64,000 bases of DNA from DATGZX01 sp035296965 (GTDB taxonomy: Bacteria; Planctomycetota; Planctomycetia; Gemmatales; Gemmataceae), in assembly GCA_035296965.1 (NCBI GenBank), contig DATGZX010000321.1, forward strand, positions 11,486 through 75,485. The letters run 5' to 3'. Positions 36,937 to 46,781 of the stretch are shown here, in pieces; position 1 is the stretch's first letter; each line of letters starts with the position of its first letter. A program made the translations under genes and the position numbers. The notes beneath the pieces are model-generated. The model did no database searches and was not told the DNA's origin. It was given only the letters and a program-made list of their open reading frames with translations.

Positions 36937-38460
36937 GTGCCTGATTCATCGATGGCCAATTCCGCTGGGCAAAAAGTGTTGTTGGCCTCCTCCGAGGTGG
37001 TCGGCTTTGCAAAGACAGGCGGCCTGGCCGATGTAGCCGGCTCCCTTCCCAGGGCCCTTTCCCAGCGCGGCCTTGAGACTGCCATCATCCTCCCGCTTTA
37101 TAGCTGCACGCGCAAGGGTAAGATTCCGCTCGCATCCACGGGCCGTACTTTCTCCGTACCGATTGGTAACCGCACGGTGGCCGGGTCGCTCTGGCAAGCG
37201 ACCTTGCCTGGTTCCACGGTGCCCGTCTACCTCGTGGAACAGCCGGACTATTTCGAACGCGACGATCCTGCCAAGGGCAGTGGCCTGTACCAGTTCACCT
37301 TGCCGGGCGGTCATAAGCGCGATTATCCGGATAACTGCGAACGCTTCATCTTCTTTTGCCGATCGGTTCTGGAGGCAATGCGGCTCCTGGATTATTGGCC
37401 AGATGTGCTCCACCTTAACGATTGGCAGACAGGGCTGGTCCCGGTGTATCTCAGGGAGATTTATCGACACGAGGCCAACTACGACCGTATGCGGACGCTC
37501 TTCAGCATCCACAATATCGCCTACCAGGGGCAATTCTGGCACTGGGACATGCTTTTGACAGGGCTCGACTGGCGGTTGTTCAATTATCAGCAATTAGAAT
37601 TCTACGGGCAGCTCAATTTCCTCAAGGCTGGGATCGTCTTTGCGGACCTTATTGGCACAGTAAGCCCCACATACGCCCGCGAGATCCAAACGCCGTACTA
37701 CGGCCATGGTTTGGAAGGAGTGCTCGCCGAGCGCCGGGAGCGGCTTTTTGGCATCGTCAATGGCGTCGATTATTCTGTCTGGAACCCGGCGACCGATCCG
37801 CATTTGCCAGCCACCTACGACGTCGATTCTGTCGCTCAGCGCAAGCCTCCTTGCAAGGCCAGCCTGCAACGTCGCTTTGGTTTGCCGGAAGAGCCTGCGA
37901 CGCCCCTTCTGGGCATGGTTGCTCGTCTGGTGGAGCAGAAGGGGCTGGAATTGATAGGCAAGTCTGCAGAGGCACTCCTGCAAGCCGGGCAGCTCGTCGT
38001 TCTAGGCGAAGGCGACGCGACCTATCACCGGATGCTGCAAGACTTGCGAAACCGATTCCCCAATCGCTTTGGCGTGGTCTTTGGATTCGATGAAACGCTA
38101 GCCCACCAGATCGAAGGCGGGGCCGACATCTATCTCATGCCCAGCCAGTATGAGCCCGCCGGCCTGAACCAACTCTACAGCTTGAAATATGGAACAGTCC
38201 CTGTCGTCCGGGCCACCGGCGGTTTGGCCGACACGATCACGGACTGCACGCCCGCTACCCTGGCCTCGGGCACGGCCACCGGATTTTCCTTCCAAGCGTA
38301 TACCCCGTCCGCCCTGCTGCAGACCGTGCAGCGGGCCGTGGAGATGTATCGCAACGCTCCCGATCAATGGCTGTCGCTGGTGCGCACGGGGATGCGGCAG
38401 GACTGGTCTTGGGACCGTGTTGCTGCGGCTTATGAACAGCTATACTCAAAGATGACGTAA
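36937..38460 (+). CDS. glgA: Glycogen synthase (ADP-glucose type)
   Basis: This GT5 enzyme extends alpha-1,4-glucan chains. The substrate loop KTGGLADVAGSLPRAL is present near residue 26, with HLNDWQTGLVPVYL, TLFSIHNIAYQG, GIVNGVDYSVWNP, GMVARLVEQKG, and the C-terminal MPSQYEPAGLNQLYSLKYGTVPV motif with the catalytic Glu. Length 507 aa is slightly longer than usual (about 480). The start is GTG 36937 or ATG 36952. It heads an alpha-glucan gene cluster and ends 26 bases before a GH57 gene. Confidence 0.93.
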   Translation: MPDSSMANSAGQKVLLASSEVVGFAKTGGLADVAGSLPRALSQRGLETAIILPLYSCTRKGKIPLASTGRTFSVPIGNRTVAGSLWQATLPGSTVPVYLVEQPDYFERDDPAKGSGLYQFTLPGGHKRDYPDNCERFIFFCRSVLEAMRLLDYWPDVLHLNDWQTGLVPVYLREIYRHEANYDRMRTLFSIHNIAYQGQFWHWDMLLTGLDWRLFNYQQLEFYGQLNFLKAGIVFADLIGTVSPTYAREIQTPYYGHGLEGVLAERRERLFGIVNGVDYSVWNPATDPHLPATYDVDSVAQRKPPCKASLQRRFGLPEEPATPLLGMVARLVEQKGLELIGKSAEALLQAGQLVVLGEGDATYHRMLQDLRNRFPNRFGVVFGFDETLAHQIEGGADIYLMPSQYEPAGLNQLYSLKYGTVPVVRATGGLADTITDCTPATLASGTATGFSFQAYTPSALLQTVQRAVEMYRNAPDQWLSLVRTGMRQDWSWDRVAAAYEQLYSKMT

Positions 38461-38486
38461 CTCTCGTCGTATTCAAGAATGACTGT

Positions 38487-40688
38487 ATGTCCGAAGTCGC
38501 GCTCGCTTTCCTCTGGCACCAGCACCAACCTTACTACCCGGACGATGTGGCCGGTGAGAATCCGATGCCCTGGGTTCGCCTGCACGGCGTCAAGGACTAC
38601 TACGGCATGGCCTTGCATCTGCTGGAGTTCCCGGAGATGCGTTGCACGATCAACCTCGTGCCCAGTCTCGTGACGCAGTTGCAAGCGTACACCGAACATG
38701 GCGCCACGGATCAATGCTTGATCGTCTCTCGCAAGCCGGCTGGAAGCCTATCCGAACAGGACAGCCTGTTCCTTCTCGATCATTTCTTCATGGCCAATCC
38801 CGAGCATATGATCCTGCCGCACCCGCGCTATGGCGAGCTTTATGGGCGGCGCGGGCTTGGCCGCAATACGGCTCAGGAGGCGCTGCGTCGATTTCAGCAG
38901 CGCGACCTGCGCGACCTCCAGGTCTGGTTCAACCTCGCCTGGATACACCCCTTGGTGTTCGAGCGCGACGCGGAACTGGAAGAACTGCGCCGCAAAGGGC
39001 GCTTCTTCACCGAGGAGGAGAAGAATCGGCTCCTGGACAAGCACCTGGAATTGCTCCGCGCCATTATCCCTCTTCACCGTCAACTGGCCGACCGAGGACA
39101 GGTGGAACTCTCCACGACGCCGTTTTTCCATCCGATTTTGCCGTTGCTCCTAGACAAAAAACTTGCCCGGGAGGCGATGCCGGACGTCAAGCTGCCGCGC
39201 TACACAGGCGGCTATCCTGAAGACGCAGCCGTGCAACTGCGCCGGGCCATCGAGCACCACGCGACCACCTTCGGCGCGCCGCCGCGCGGCATGTGGCCGG
39301 CGGAGGGCTCCGTCTGCCAGGCAATGATCCCCATGGTGGCGGAGCATGGCATCCGCTGGATCGCCACAGACGAAGAGATCCTCAGCGCTTCCACCCACGG
39401 GTTCGTAAGCCGAGACGAACGCGGGCACGTGCGCAACCCGGACCAGATGTACCGACCCTACAAATGTGTCGAGGCCGGAGCAGAACTGTGTATCGTGTTT
39501 CGCGACCACGGCCTCAGCGACAGGATCGGCTTCCACTATCAACGCACCGACCCTGCCGCCGCTGCTGAGGATTTCGTCCACCATTTACAAGAGATCGGCA
39601 AGGCTGTGACCGGCCCCCAGCCAGCCCTGGTCAACGTTATCCTCGACGGCGAAAACTGCTGGGAGCACTATCCGGGAGGCGGTGTCGCCTTCTTGCGCTC
39701 CCTGTACAAGAACTGTGTAAGCGGCCGTGCGATCCGTCCTGTCAAGATTGGAGATTTCTTGCAGGAGCATCCTCCACGCGAAAGCTTGCCGCGGCTCTTT
39801 GCCGGCAGTTGGATCAACCACGACTTTGCCATCTGGATCGGCCATTCGGAAGACAACACGGCCTGGGATCTTTTGCATCAAGCCCGCGAGCACCTGCGCG
39901 GCCGCTCCCAGCAAGAACACATTCCGCCCGAACGCCTCCGGCGGGCGTGGGACGAGCTGTATATTGCCGAGGGAAGCGATTGGTTCTGGTGGTTCGGCGA
40001 CGATCACTCGTGCGCGCAGGACGCGCTCTTCGACTATCTGTTTCGCAAGCACTTGCAGAATATCTACGTGCTCCTTGGCGACACGCCACCCGCCGAACTC
40101 GGCCGGCCGGTCAGCCGGCGCGGCCAACGAGCGGTTCATTCGCTGCCGCGGGCCTTTCTCGACGTGAAGATCGATGGCCGTCGAACTTTCTTCGAATGGC
40201 TCGCCGCGGGCCGCTACACCTGCCAGCAAGAACGCGGTACCATGGCGATGGGATCGCGCAACCCGATCAAGGAAGTCTACTTCGGCTTCAGTCCCCAGGC
40301 GTTGCTGATTCGCGTCGACTTCGAGCGCCCCGCGCGGTTGACCCTCGCTGACTTTGACATCCTGCGCATCGGTTTTGCAGAACCGGCCGGTTGCGAAATC
40401 CTGGTAGACAAACCCGCGGATCTCAAGGCGACTGCCCGATTGCTCAAGCCACCCAAAAGCACAGACGGTCCCCCTTCGGAAACCGCCACGTGCTTGCAGC
40501 TTGGCATCGACCAGATTATGGAACTGGCAGTCCCCTTCGAGCAGCTGGGCGTGCCGGTCGATGGACCGATCCAGTTCTTTGTGGAGCTGCTGCAAGGCCG
40601 GCAGAGTCGCGACCGGGCGCCGCGTGAGGGAACGATCAATTTGACATGCCCGTCGCCAGATTTCGAGCAGATCATGTGGGACGTTTGA
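38487..40688 (+). CDS. GH57 glycoside hydrolase (amylase/amylopullulanase-like), 733 aa
   Basis: GH57 motifs are in order: HQHQP at 11-15, GQVELS at 204-209, GMWPAEGS with the probable nucleophile Glu 273, and ILDGENCWEHY with the probable acid/base Asp 387. The C-terminal 250 aa form a beta-rich domain typical of the amylopullulanase-type branch. There is no signal peptide, so it should act on intracellular glycogen. It is 26 bases downstream of glgA and probably cotranscribed. It may be a debranching, branching or amylase-type enzyme; motifs alone do not decide. Confidence 0.88.
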   Translation: MSEVALAFLWHQHQPYYPDDVAGENPMPWVRLHGVKDYYGMALHLLEFPEMRCTINLVPSLVTQLQAYTEHGATDQCLIVSRKPAGSLSEQDSLFLLDHFFMANPEHMILPHPRYGELYGRRGLGRNTAQEALRRFQQRDLRDLQVWFNLAWIHPLVFERDAELEELRRKGRFFTEEEKNRLLDKHLELLRAIIPLHRQLADRGQVELSTTPFFHPILPLLLDKKLAREAMPDVKLPRYTGGYPEDAAVQLRRAIEHHATTFGAPPRGMWPAEGSVCQAMIPMVAEHGIRWIATDEEILSASTHGFVSRDERGHVRNPDQMYRPYKCVEAGAELCIVFRDHGLSDRIGFHYQRTDPAAAAEDFVHHLQEIGKAVTGPQPALVNVILDGENCWEHYPGGGVAFLRSLYKNCVSGRAIRPVKIGDFLQEHPPRESLPRLFAGSWINHDFAIWIGHSEDNTAWDLLHQAREHLRGRSQQEHIPPERLRRAWDELYIAEGSDWFWWFGDDHSCAQDALFDYLFRKHLQNIYVLLGDTPPAELGRPVSRRGQRAVHSLPRAFLDVKIDGRRTFFEWLAAGRYTCQQERGTMAMGSRNPIKEVYFGFSPQALLIRVDFERPARLTLADFDILRIGFAEPAGCEILVDKPADLKATARLLKPPKSTDGPPSETATCLQLGIDQIMELAVPFEQLGVPVDGPIQFFVELLQGRQSRDRAPREGTINLTCPSPDFEQIMWDV

Positions 40689-40739
40689 GTGGCCGTGCGT
40701 AATTTTGCAGCAAACTTGCGTTGGAGTGTTCCGCATTTT

Positions 40740-40890
40740 CCCCTCTCCCCCGTACTCGGGGGAGAGGGGCAGGGGTGAGGGGGAGGCGACATGGTGCCCA
40801 GCGGCTGCGCGTCATCCTTATGGGATTGGGCCATTCTCGGGTTCGCCCCCTCACCCCCGACCCCTCTCCCCCGAGTACGGGGGAGAGGGG
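40740..40890. repeat. Paired REP-like palindromes, CCCTCTCCCC family
   Basis: Copy one (about 40740-40783) and copy two (about 40846-40890) face each other. Each is a palindrome of CCCCTCTCCCCC around GAGTAC and has a tail with GGGGTGAGGGG. A half copy follows at 40904-40925. It separates the first GH57 gene from galT. Confidence 0.85.
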
Positions 40891-41117
40891 AGATTACTAC
40901 TAGCCCCTCCCCGAGTATTGGGGCACGACATGCTTTCGCTGCTGCCGGCTTTGCTTTCCCAGGATTGTTCCCTGGCAGCGAAAGCATGGCACCCAAGCTC
41001 GATTCCCTGCTGCAGAGTCACGCGCGCTCGCATAGATAGGCAGAAGGAAGCGCCATGACGGATGCACCTACGCCTTTGTCCCCGTTTCCTTTTCCCTTTG
41101 CCGTGGGAGCACTGCCA

Positions 41118-42140
41118 ATGCCGGAGTTGCGTAAGGATCCGATCGTCGGCCGCTGGGTCATCATCGCCACGGATCGTGCCAAGCGTCCCATCAGCCCAAA
41201 GGTCGAGCCGCTCTCTCCCGGCACTGGCTATTGCCCCTTCTGCGAAGGCCATGAGGAAAAAACGCCGGGTGAGATACTGGCCTATCGCGACCGCAACACG
41301 CGGCCAAACGAGCGCGGCTGGCGCGTCCGAGTCGTGCCCAACAAATTCCCCGCGCTGCAAGTGGAAGGCGACCTCAACAAACGCGGCGAAGGCATCTACG
41401 ACAAGATGAACGGCGTCGGGGCGCACGAGGTCATCATCGAATGTCCATTTCACGAACTAACGCTAGCCAATCTTTCGGAAGAGAACATCCGCGAGGTTCT
41501 CTGGGTCTATCGTGACCGGCTCGTCGATCTGAAAAAGGACCCGCGCCTGGTCTACGGAATGCTGTTCAAGAACGCGGGCGCCGCCGCCGGGGCAACCCTG
41601 GAGCACACCCATTCGCAGCTCATCGTGACGCCGATCGTGCCTATTTCAGTTTTGGAAGAAATGAACGGCTCGCTGGAGTTTTTCACCTACCGCGGCCGCT
41701 GCATCTATTGCGACATGATTCACCAAGAACTTGGTGCCGAGAAGCGCATCGTTCTGGATACGCCCAATTTCGTCAGCCTGGCTCCTTTCGCGAGCCGCTT
41801 TCCGTTCGAAACGTGGATCCTGCCCAAGAACCACAACAGTCATTTCGAGAACATCCAGAAGACCGAAGTGGACGAACTCGGCACCGTCCTCAAAACGATC
41901 CTGTTAAAACTGGAAACCGCCCTGGACAAGCCGGCCTACAACTACATCATCCACACGTCGCCTTTCGACTCGCAGTCGCTGCCCCACTATCACTGGCACA
42001 TCGAGGTGATCCCCCGCTTGACGCGCGTAGCCGGCTTCGAGTGGGGAACCGGTTTTTACATCAATCCCGTACCGCCGGAGCAAGCGGCCGCCTTTCTGCA
42101 AGAGACGGAAGTCGATCTCGCGGCTCGGCCCCAGCGCTAG
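41118..42140 (+). CDS. galT: Galactose-1-phosphate uridylyltransferase, 340 aa
   Basis: The start MPELRKDPIVGRWVIIA is the usual one; an in-frame ATG at 41055 with its own AAGGA site would add 21 residues. Zinc and fold motifs are CPFCEGHEEKTP, NKFPAL, GAHEVIIECPFHE, and the histidine triad HYHWHIEVIPRL with the nucleophilic His. GalT transfers UMP between glucose-1-P and galactose-1-P. Placed between two GH57 genes, it may link glucan breakdown to sugar nucleotides, or use another sugar-1-phosphate. Confidence 0.9.
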   Translation: MPELRKDPIVGRWVIIATDRAKRPISPKVEPLSPGTGYCPFCEGHEEKTPGEILAYRDRNTRPNERGWRVRVVPNKFPALQVEGDLNKRGEGIYDKMNGVGAHEVIIECPFHELTLANLSEENIREVLWVYRDRLVDLKKDPRLVYGMLFKNAGAAAGATLEHTHSQLIVTPIVPISVLEEMNGSLEFFTYRGRCIYCDMIHQELGAEKRIVLDTPNFVSLAPFASRFPFETWILPKNHNSHFENIQKTEVDELGTVLKTILLKLETALDKPAYNYIIHTSPFDSQSLPHYHWHIEVIPRLTRVAGFEWGTGFYINPVPPEQAAAFLQETEVDLAARPQR

Positions 42141-42141
42141 G

Positions 42142-42240
42142 ACGCAAAAAGGTGTCAGGACCCATTTCAGATCCAAGCTCCCGCTCACTTCAATCCTTCC
42201 GGCGCCAGGATCTGAAATGGGTCCTGACACCTTTTTGCGT
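42142..42240. repeat. REP-like palindrome, AGGTGTCAGGACC family
   Basis: Perfect 33-base arms at 42142-42174 and 42208-42240, containing AAAAAGGTGTCAGGACCC. It starts two bases after the galT stop. This is a different family from the GGGGTCTGACCCC palindromes, although the layout is the same. Confidence 0.85.
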
Positions 42241-42352
42241 TCATCCCGTTACGAGTTGGCTTCTCGGGACGCAGTCCAGTAAAGTAATCTTGCCCTGATT
42301 CAGGTCGGCGACGGCCGCATTCTCGATCTACGCGCTCCGAAGGGATTCAGTC

Positions 42353-44506
42353 GTGGCTTTGCGCTTCGTCTTCGCGCTGCATAATCATCAGCCAGTCGGT
42401 AATTTCGACAGCGTCTTCGAGCGTGCCTATTGCGATGGTTACCGTCCTTTCCTCGACCTCTTCGAGCAGTATCCCGAAATTCCCTTCTCCCTGCACACCA
42501 GCGGCTGCCTGATGGAATGGCTGGTGGAGCGGAAGCCCGAATACGTCGAACGACTGCGCGGGCTGGTGGCGCGCGGCCAAGTCGAAATCATGGGCGGAGG
42601 TTTTTATGAACCGATTCTGCCCATGATTCCCGCACACGACCGCGTGGGCCAGATCCGCACTTACCGCGACTACCTGGAGAATCTCTTCGCGACGAAGGTC
42701 CGCGGCATGTGGGTGCCGGAGCGCGTCTGGGAGCAGAACCTGGTGGCCGACATCGCGGCCGCGGGCATGGAGTACACCGTTCTCGACGACTTTCATTTCA
42801 AACAGGCCGGTTTGGAAGAACGTCAACTGTTTGGCTACTACGTAACCGAGGACGAAGGCCGGCTGCTGCGCATATTTCCCGGCAGCGAGAGGATGCGCTA
42901 CCTCGTGCCATTCCGCAACCCCGAAGAGACGATAGCCTACTTTGGCGAAGTCGCATCCCAGAATCCCGATGCCATCATTGTCTTCGCGGACGACGGAGAA
43001 AAATTCGGCTCATGGCCCGAGACGCATCGACACTGTTACCAGGACGGCTGGCTGCGCCGCTTTCTCGACGCGCTCCGCTATGCCGGTGGCTGGGTGCGGT
43101 TTTGCACCTTTGCTCAAGCGCTCGATCAGACCCGGCCGGCCGGCAAGGTTTATCTGCCCGATTGCAGCTACCGGGAGATGACGGAATGGGCGCTGCCGGT
43201 GGAGAAGCTCATCACCTATCGCCGGCTACTTCGCGACCTGGAGCATGATCCGCGTAAGCAAGAGATCCAGCGCTTCCTGCGCGGCGGCTACTGGCGCAAC
43301 TTCAAGGTGAAGTATCCGGAGACGCAAGAGATGTATGGCCGCATGCTCGAAGTTAGCCAACGCCTGCAGGAACCAAACGAAATGCCGGAGAAATCCCTGT
43401 CCCGGGCCCGGCAAGAGTTGTACCGCGCCCAGTGCAATTGCGCATGGTGGCATGGAGCCTTCGGCGGTCTCTATCTCCCGCACTTGCGCAATGCTGTCTA
43501 CCAGCATCTCATCGCCGCGGAAAACATGTTTTTGGAGCACACGCGACAAGACGAATGCTGGGTCGAGCTCGATCGCACTGATTTGAACCTGGACGGCGCA
43601 CCGGAAGTTTGTCTGCGGAATAGCAAGATGGCTGCGTATCTGAATCCGCAGTCCGGCGGCAGCCTTTACGAACTCGATGTCCGCGGCGTCCGGCATAATC
43701 TGCTGGCCACGCTCGCGCGCCGGCCTGAGGTGTATCATGAAGCGATTCGCCAGCAGACTCAGATCGGTGGGAGCCAGGGCTCCCAGGAACGCGTCGTCTT
43801 CAAACAGGCCGGGCTCGATCGCCTCCTGCAATACGACGCCTACTTGCGCAAGAGCCTGATCGATCATTTCTATGAGGCGCAAGTCACCCTCGAACAGCTC
43901 GCCGGCTGTCAGGAGATCGAACTCGGTGACTTCGTGACCGGAGAATACGAGCAGCGTGTCGAAAAAAATGGAAACGAAGTGCGAGTCACGCAGCAACGCT
44001 CCGGGCAGGCGGCCGGTTGTTCGGTTCGGGTTAGCAAGGAGATTTGTCTTCGCGCGACTGCCGACGTAGTCGAGATCGCCTATCGCCTGGAGAATTTGCC
44101 GCGCTCGCGTGGACCGCAGGGCCTTCTCCATTTTGCGATCGAATTCAATTTTGCGGGCATGGCGGCGGGCGCCGACGATCGCTACTTCTATTATGATGGG
44201 CAACAACGTGCGGGGCAGCTCCAGACGCAGCAGAGTCTAGCGAATATCAGCCTGATTGGGCTTGTGGACGAATGGCTCGGGCTCGACGTGTCGCTGACGC
44301 TTTCCCGGCCCGGCGGCATCTGGACATTTCCGGTGCAGACGGTCAGCCAATCCGAGGGCGGCTGTGAGCTGGTCCATCAAAGCTCTGCCGTCATACCTCA
44401 CTGGTTGATCGAGCCGGACGGCACCGGCCGCTGGGAAGTTCATTTGTCATTGCGGCTGGATATTTCGCGAGCGGAGAAACAAGCGAAAACTTCCGCCAAT
44501 ATGTAG
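42353..44506 (+). CDS. GH57 4-alpha-glucanotransferase/amylase, 717 aa
   Basis: GTG start with AAGGGA upstream. All five GH57 motifs of the Thermococcus 4-alpha-glucanotransferase branch are visible: HNHQP 10-14, GQVEIM 75-80, WVPERV with nucleophile Glu 123, FADDGEKFGSW with acid/base Asp 214, and AQCNCAWWHGAFGG. The C-terminal half matches the DUF1925/DUF1926 beta-sandwich parts (HFAIEFNFAGMAAG). The catalytic residue numbers coincide with the archaeal enzyme. No signal peptide: intracellular glucan remodelling. Confidence 0.92.
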   Translation: MALRFVFALHNHQPVGNFDSVFERAYCDGYRPFLDLFEQYPEIPFSLHTSGCLMEWLVERKPEYVERLRGLVARGQVEIMGGGFYEPILPMIPAHDRVGQIRTYRDYLENLFATKVRGMWVPERVWEQNLVADIAAAGMEYTVLDDFHFKQAGLEERQLFGYYVTEDEGRLLRIFPGSERMRYLVPFRNPEETIAYFGEVASQNPDAIIVFADDGEKFGSWPETHRHCYQDGWLRRFLDALRYAGGWVRFCTFAQALDQTRPAGKVYLPDCSYREMTEWALPVEKLITYRRLLRDLEHDPRKQEIQRFLRGGYWRNFKVKYPETQEMYGRMLEVSQRLQEPNEMPEKSLSRARQELYRAQCNCAWWHGAFGGLYLPHLRNAVYQHLIAAENMFLEHTRQDECWVELDRTDLNLDGAPEVCLRNSKMAAYLNPQSGGSLYELDVRGVRHNLLATLARRPEVYHEAIRQQTQIGGSQGSQERVVFKQAGLDRLLQYDAYLRKSLIDHFYEAQVTLEQLAGCQEIELGDFVTGEYEQRVEKNGNEVRVTQQRSGQAAGCSVRVSKEICLRATADVVEIAYRLENLPRSRGPQGLLHFAIEFNFAGMAAGADDRYFYYDGQQRAGQLQTQQSLANISLIGLVDEWLGLDVSLTLSRPGGIWTFPVQTVSQSEGGCELVHQSSAVIPHWLIEPDGTGRWEVHLSLRLDISRAEKQAKTSANM

Positions 44507-44549
44507 GAGTCACGACAGAGTTCGATGACCCTCGGCGGAGGAGTGATGG

Positions 44550-45164
44550 ATGCGCATTGGCGTTTTTGGAGGAACCTTTGATCCGGTCCACTTGGGGCAT
44601 CTGATCCTTGCGGATCAGTGCCGGGAGCAAGCGCGGCTGGACCAGGTGTTGTTCATTCCCGCCGCCCGGCCGCCGCATAAGCTCGAGCAGCCCTTGACTC
44701 CGTTTGCCCAGCGCGTGGAGATGCTCCAGCTAGCTTTGGCCGGACAGCCTGCTTTTCGCGTGGATGAGCTGGAGAAGGATAGGCCGGGCCCGAGCTACAC
44801 CGTGGATACTCTGGAAGAGCTGCAGCACCGAGTTGCCCGCGCCGAGTTGTTCCTGATCATTGGTTCGGATTGCTTGCCCGATCTGGCGTCGTGGCAATCG
44901 CCGGGCCGGATAGCGGAACTGGCTACCTTGCTGGTCGCGCCGCGATCGGGCTCGAATTCTTCGGCTCCGGAGCAGTTGCGTGCCGGACTGCAACTGCCGT
45001 CCGCAGTGAAATTGCGCCACCAGGCAATCGGGATGCCCCTGATCGGGATTTCGAGTCGGGAATTGCGTCAGAAAGTGGCGAGCGGCGGCAGTATTCGTTA
45101 TCTCGTGCCCCGCGCCGTCGAGTGCTACATCGAGGCTCAGCGCCTGTACGTTGGCAATCCGTAG
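44550..45164 (+). CDS. nadD: Nicotinate-nucleotide adenylyltransferase
   Basis: NadD joins ATP and nicotinate mononucleotide in NAD synthesis. The nucleotidyltransferase signature is GGTFDPVHLGHL, with FIPAARPPHK, RPGPSYTVDTLEEL, FLIIGSDCLPDLASW and the closing ISSRELRQKV ... YLVPRAVECYI. Length 204 aa is normal. GGAGG lies upstream of the ATG at 44550, about 40 bases after the GH57 stop. Confidence 0.95.
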   Translation: MRIGVFGGTFDPVHLGHLILADQCREQARLDQVLFIPAARPPHKLEQPLTPFAQRVEMLQLALAGQPAFRVDELEKDRPGPSYTVDTLEELQHRVARAELFLIIGSDCLPDLASWQSPGRIAELATLLVAPRSGSNSSAPEQLRAGLQLPSAVKLRHQAIGMPLIGISSRELRQKVASGGSIRYLVPRAVECYIEAQRLYVGNP

Positions 45165-45180
45165 CCGGCTGGCCGACCGT

Positions 45181-45660
45181 CTAACCAAACTGCAGCAGCG
45201 TGCTCCACGACGGGTTGCGGACAAACTCACAGCCAAGCTCCCAGCGATTGTCCCCACCCGGCCAACAGCGTTTCACCTGGACCTGCACCCAGGGACTATC
45301 GACGGGCACATCGGCAGCGCGCACGGTCAAAAGGGCGCATTCCTTCACTTCGCGATCGAACAAAAGGCAGAGCCCACCCAGGGAACGGTCCACGATCCAG
45401 CCTTCTTCAGGAGGCGATTCCGCATTCTCATTGGAGATGTAAACTCTGATCTGCTTGCCCGGCCGCCGAGCCGAATAGCGGCGTTCCGAGGGGCTGCCTT
45501 CGAGGAATGGGTCTTGAGGCGTAAGGTTCTTGGGCGGCGCAGCTGAGTGACGCCTCCGCAGGAAGAATAGACCCACTAGCGCCGTCAGCGACGTGAAGGC
45601 CACTCCGACCAATAAGGCAATCCAAGATTGCCATTGAATGTGAGTAAATTCCGAAAACAC
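45181..45660 (-). CDS. Membrane-anchored PilZ-domain protein, 159 aa
   Basis: One N-terminal membrane helix (residues about 13-34) is followed by a cytoplasmic PilZ-like domain: RRYSARR gives the Arg motif and WIVDRSLGGLCLLF gives the DxSxxG motif that together contact cyclic di-GMP. The domain ends with VQVKRCWPGGDNRWELGCEF. This suggests a c-di-GMP-responsive membrane protein, although binding is not shown. It converges with nadD. Confidence 0.8.
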   Translation of the reverse strand: MFSEFTHIQWQSWIALLVGVAFTSLTALVGLFFLRRRHSAAPPKNLTPQDPFLEGSPSERRYSARRPGKQIRVYISNENAESPPEEGWIVDRSLGGLCLLFDREVKECALLTVRAADVPVDSPWVQVQVKRCWPGGDNRWELGCEFVRNPSWSTLLQFG

Positions 45661-45807
45661 TGCCGGTAGCCCCTCTGATCACGTATGAAAGAGGGCTCGT
45701 TGTCGATTGAACTCGGGCGGATCGGCACGCGAGCTATTTGAACCTACGTCCCAAACCTAGCACGCCAATTAGGAGCGGGCAAATCAGCCGTTCTTGTGCC
45801 GCAAGAA

Positions 45808-46650
45808 TCAAATCCAGAGTTTCACGCGTTCCAATAATTTGGCAGGAAGTTTGCTCTCAATGAAACGCCTGATCTCCTGGGGATGGTAGCGCGTGCTGAA
45901 GTGCGAAAAGATGATTAGTTCGTTATGGAAACGATCTACCCGTTCCAGCACATCGTCCAGGTGCATGTGGCCGAACTTATGGATCTTCTCCCGGCGATGA
46001 CCTGGCCGAATGAAGCTTACCTCAGTGATGAGGATTTTGGCTTCGAAAACGGGTGGATAGCCGTCCAGGCCGGCAGGGCTCGTATCACCCGTGTAAGCGA
46101 GCAGTGGCATGCGCACTTCGCGCGTGACCTGGGTACCGCTGAGCCGCAAATCGCGGATGCGGTCGCCCGGCAAACCTTGGTACTCTTCCTTCAACTTGAG
46201 GCGCCGATCCCAGACCACGTATCCGAGCGACGGGATCGTGTGCGTCGTCGGGAAAGTCGTGATCACCAGTTCGCGCGATAGCTCTATTTCGTCACCCGCT
46301 TTGAGGCCATTGAGCTGGCAGAGCATCCGGCCCCTGTCGAGCCGCTGCATGATGAGGAGCAGTCTGCGCACGTCTTCCACGGCCTCGATAGGCACGTACA
46401 CGGTCGGCGGCTCCATGCGCATCATGCGCCGCCGCGCCACGTACACCGGCAGAGCGGCCACATGGTCCAGGTGGGTGTGGGTCATGAACCACGTAGGCGT
46501 GCCCATGAAGTCCCAAGGCTGCGCACCAAGGTCGAAGCCAATCTTCAGCTCGGGAATGCGCCAGTAGGTCTGCACTGCAGCGCGCGAGTACCCTTCAATG
46601 GTCAATCCTGCATGCTGATGGGAAAGGAACGGAGCATTATCCACGGTCAT
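45808..46650 (-). CDS. RNase Z-like metallo-beta-lactamase fold protein, 280 aa
   Basis: The metal motif THTHLDH lies at residues 57-63, and further ligands are in YTGDTSP and in IFSHFSTRYHP near the C-terminus. The N-terminus (HAGLTIEGYSRAAVQTYW) resembles planctomycete and plant short RNase Z-like enzymes. The exosite flexible arm of typical RNase Z is not obvious, so tRNA 3' processing is probable but unproven. I prefer ATG 46650 (GAGGG upstream); ATG 46677 is an alternative. Confidence 0.82.
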   Translation of the reverse strand: MTVDNAPFLSHQHAGLTIEGYSRAAVQTYWRIPELKIGFDLGAQPWDFMGTPTWFMTHTHLDHVAALPVYVARRRMMRMEPPTVYVPIEAVEDVRRLLLIMQRLDRGRMLCQLNGLKAGDEIELSRELVITTFPTTHTIPSLGYVVWDRRLKLKEEYQGLPGDRIRDLRLSGTQVTREVRMPLLAYTGDTSPAGLDGYPPVFEAKILITEVSFIRPGHRREKIHKFGHMHLDDVLERVDRFHNELIIFSHFSTRYHPQEIRRFIESKLPAKLLERVKLWI

Positions 46651-46677
46651 CGGGCCCTCGACAGGGGTGCGCATCAT

Positions 46678-46781
46678 AAAGGCACAAAGGACACCAAAGC
46701 CACACCCAATAGACAGACAAGAGAGAACCCCGAAGAGTTCTCTTTTGCCCTGAGGCGTCTTCTTCGTGTCCTATGTGCCTG
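46678..46781. repeat. REP-like palindrome, AGGCACAAAGGACAC family
   Basis: The left arm at 46680-46699 and the right arm at 46762-46781 are imperfect inverted repeats (AGGCACAAAGGACACC against AGGCACATAGGACACG). An inner hairpin, AGAGAAC/GTTCTCT, sits between them. It lies just upstream of the RNase Z-like gene. Confidence 0.7.
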
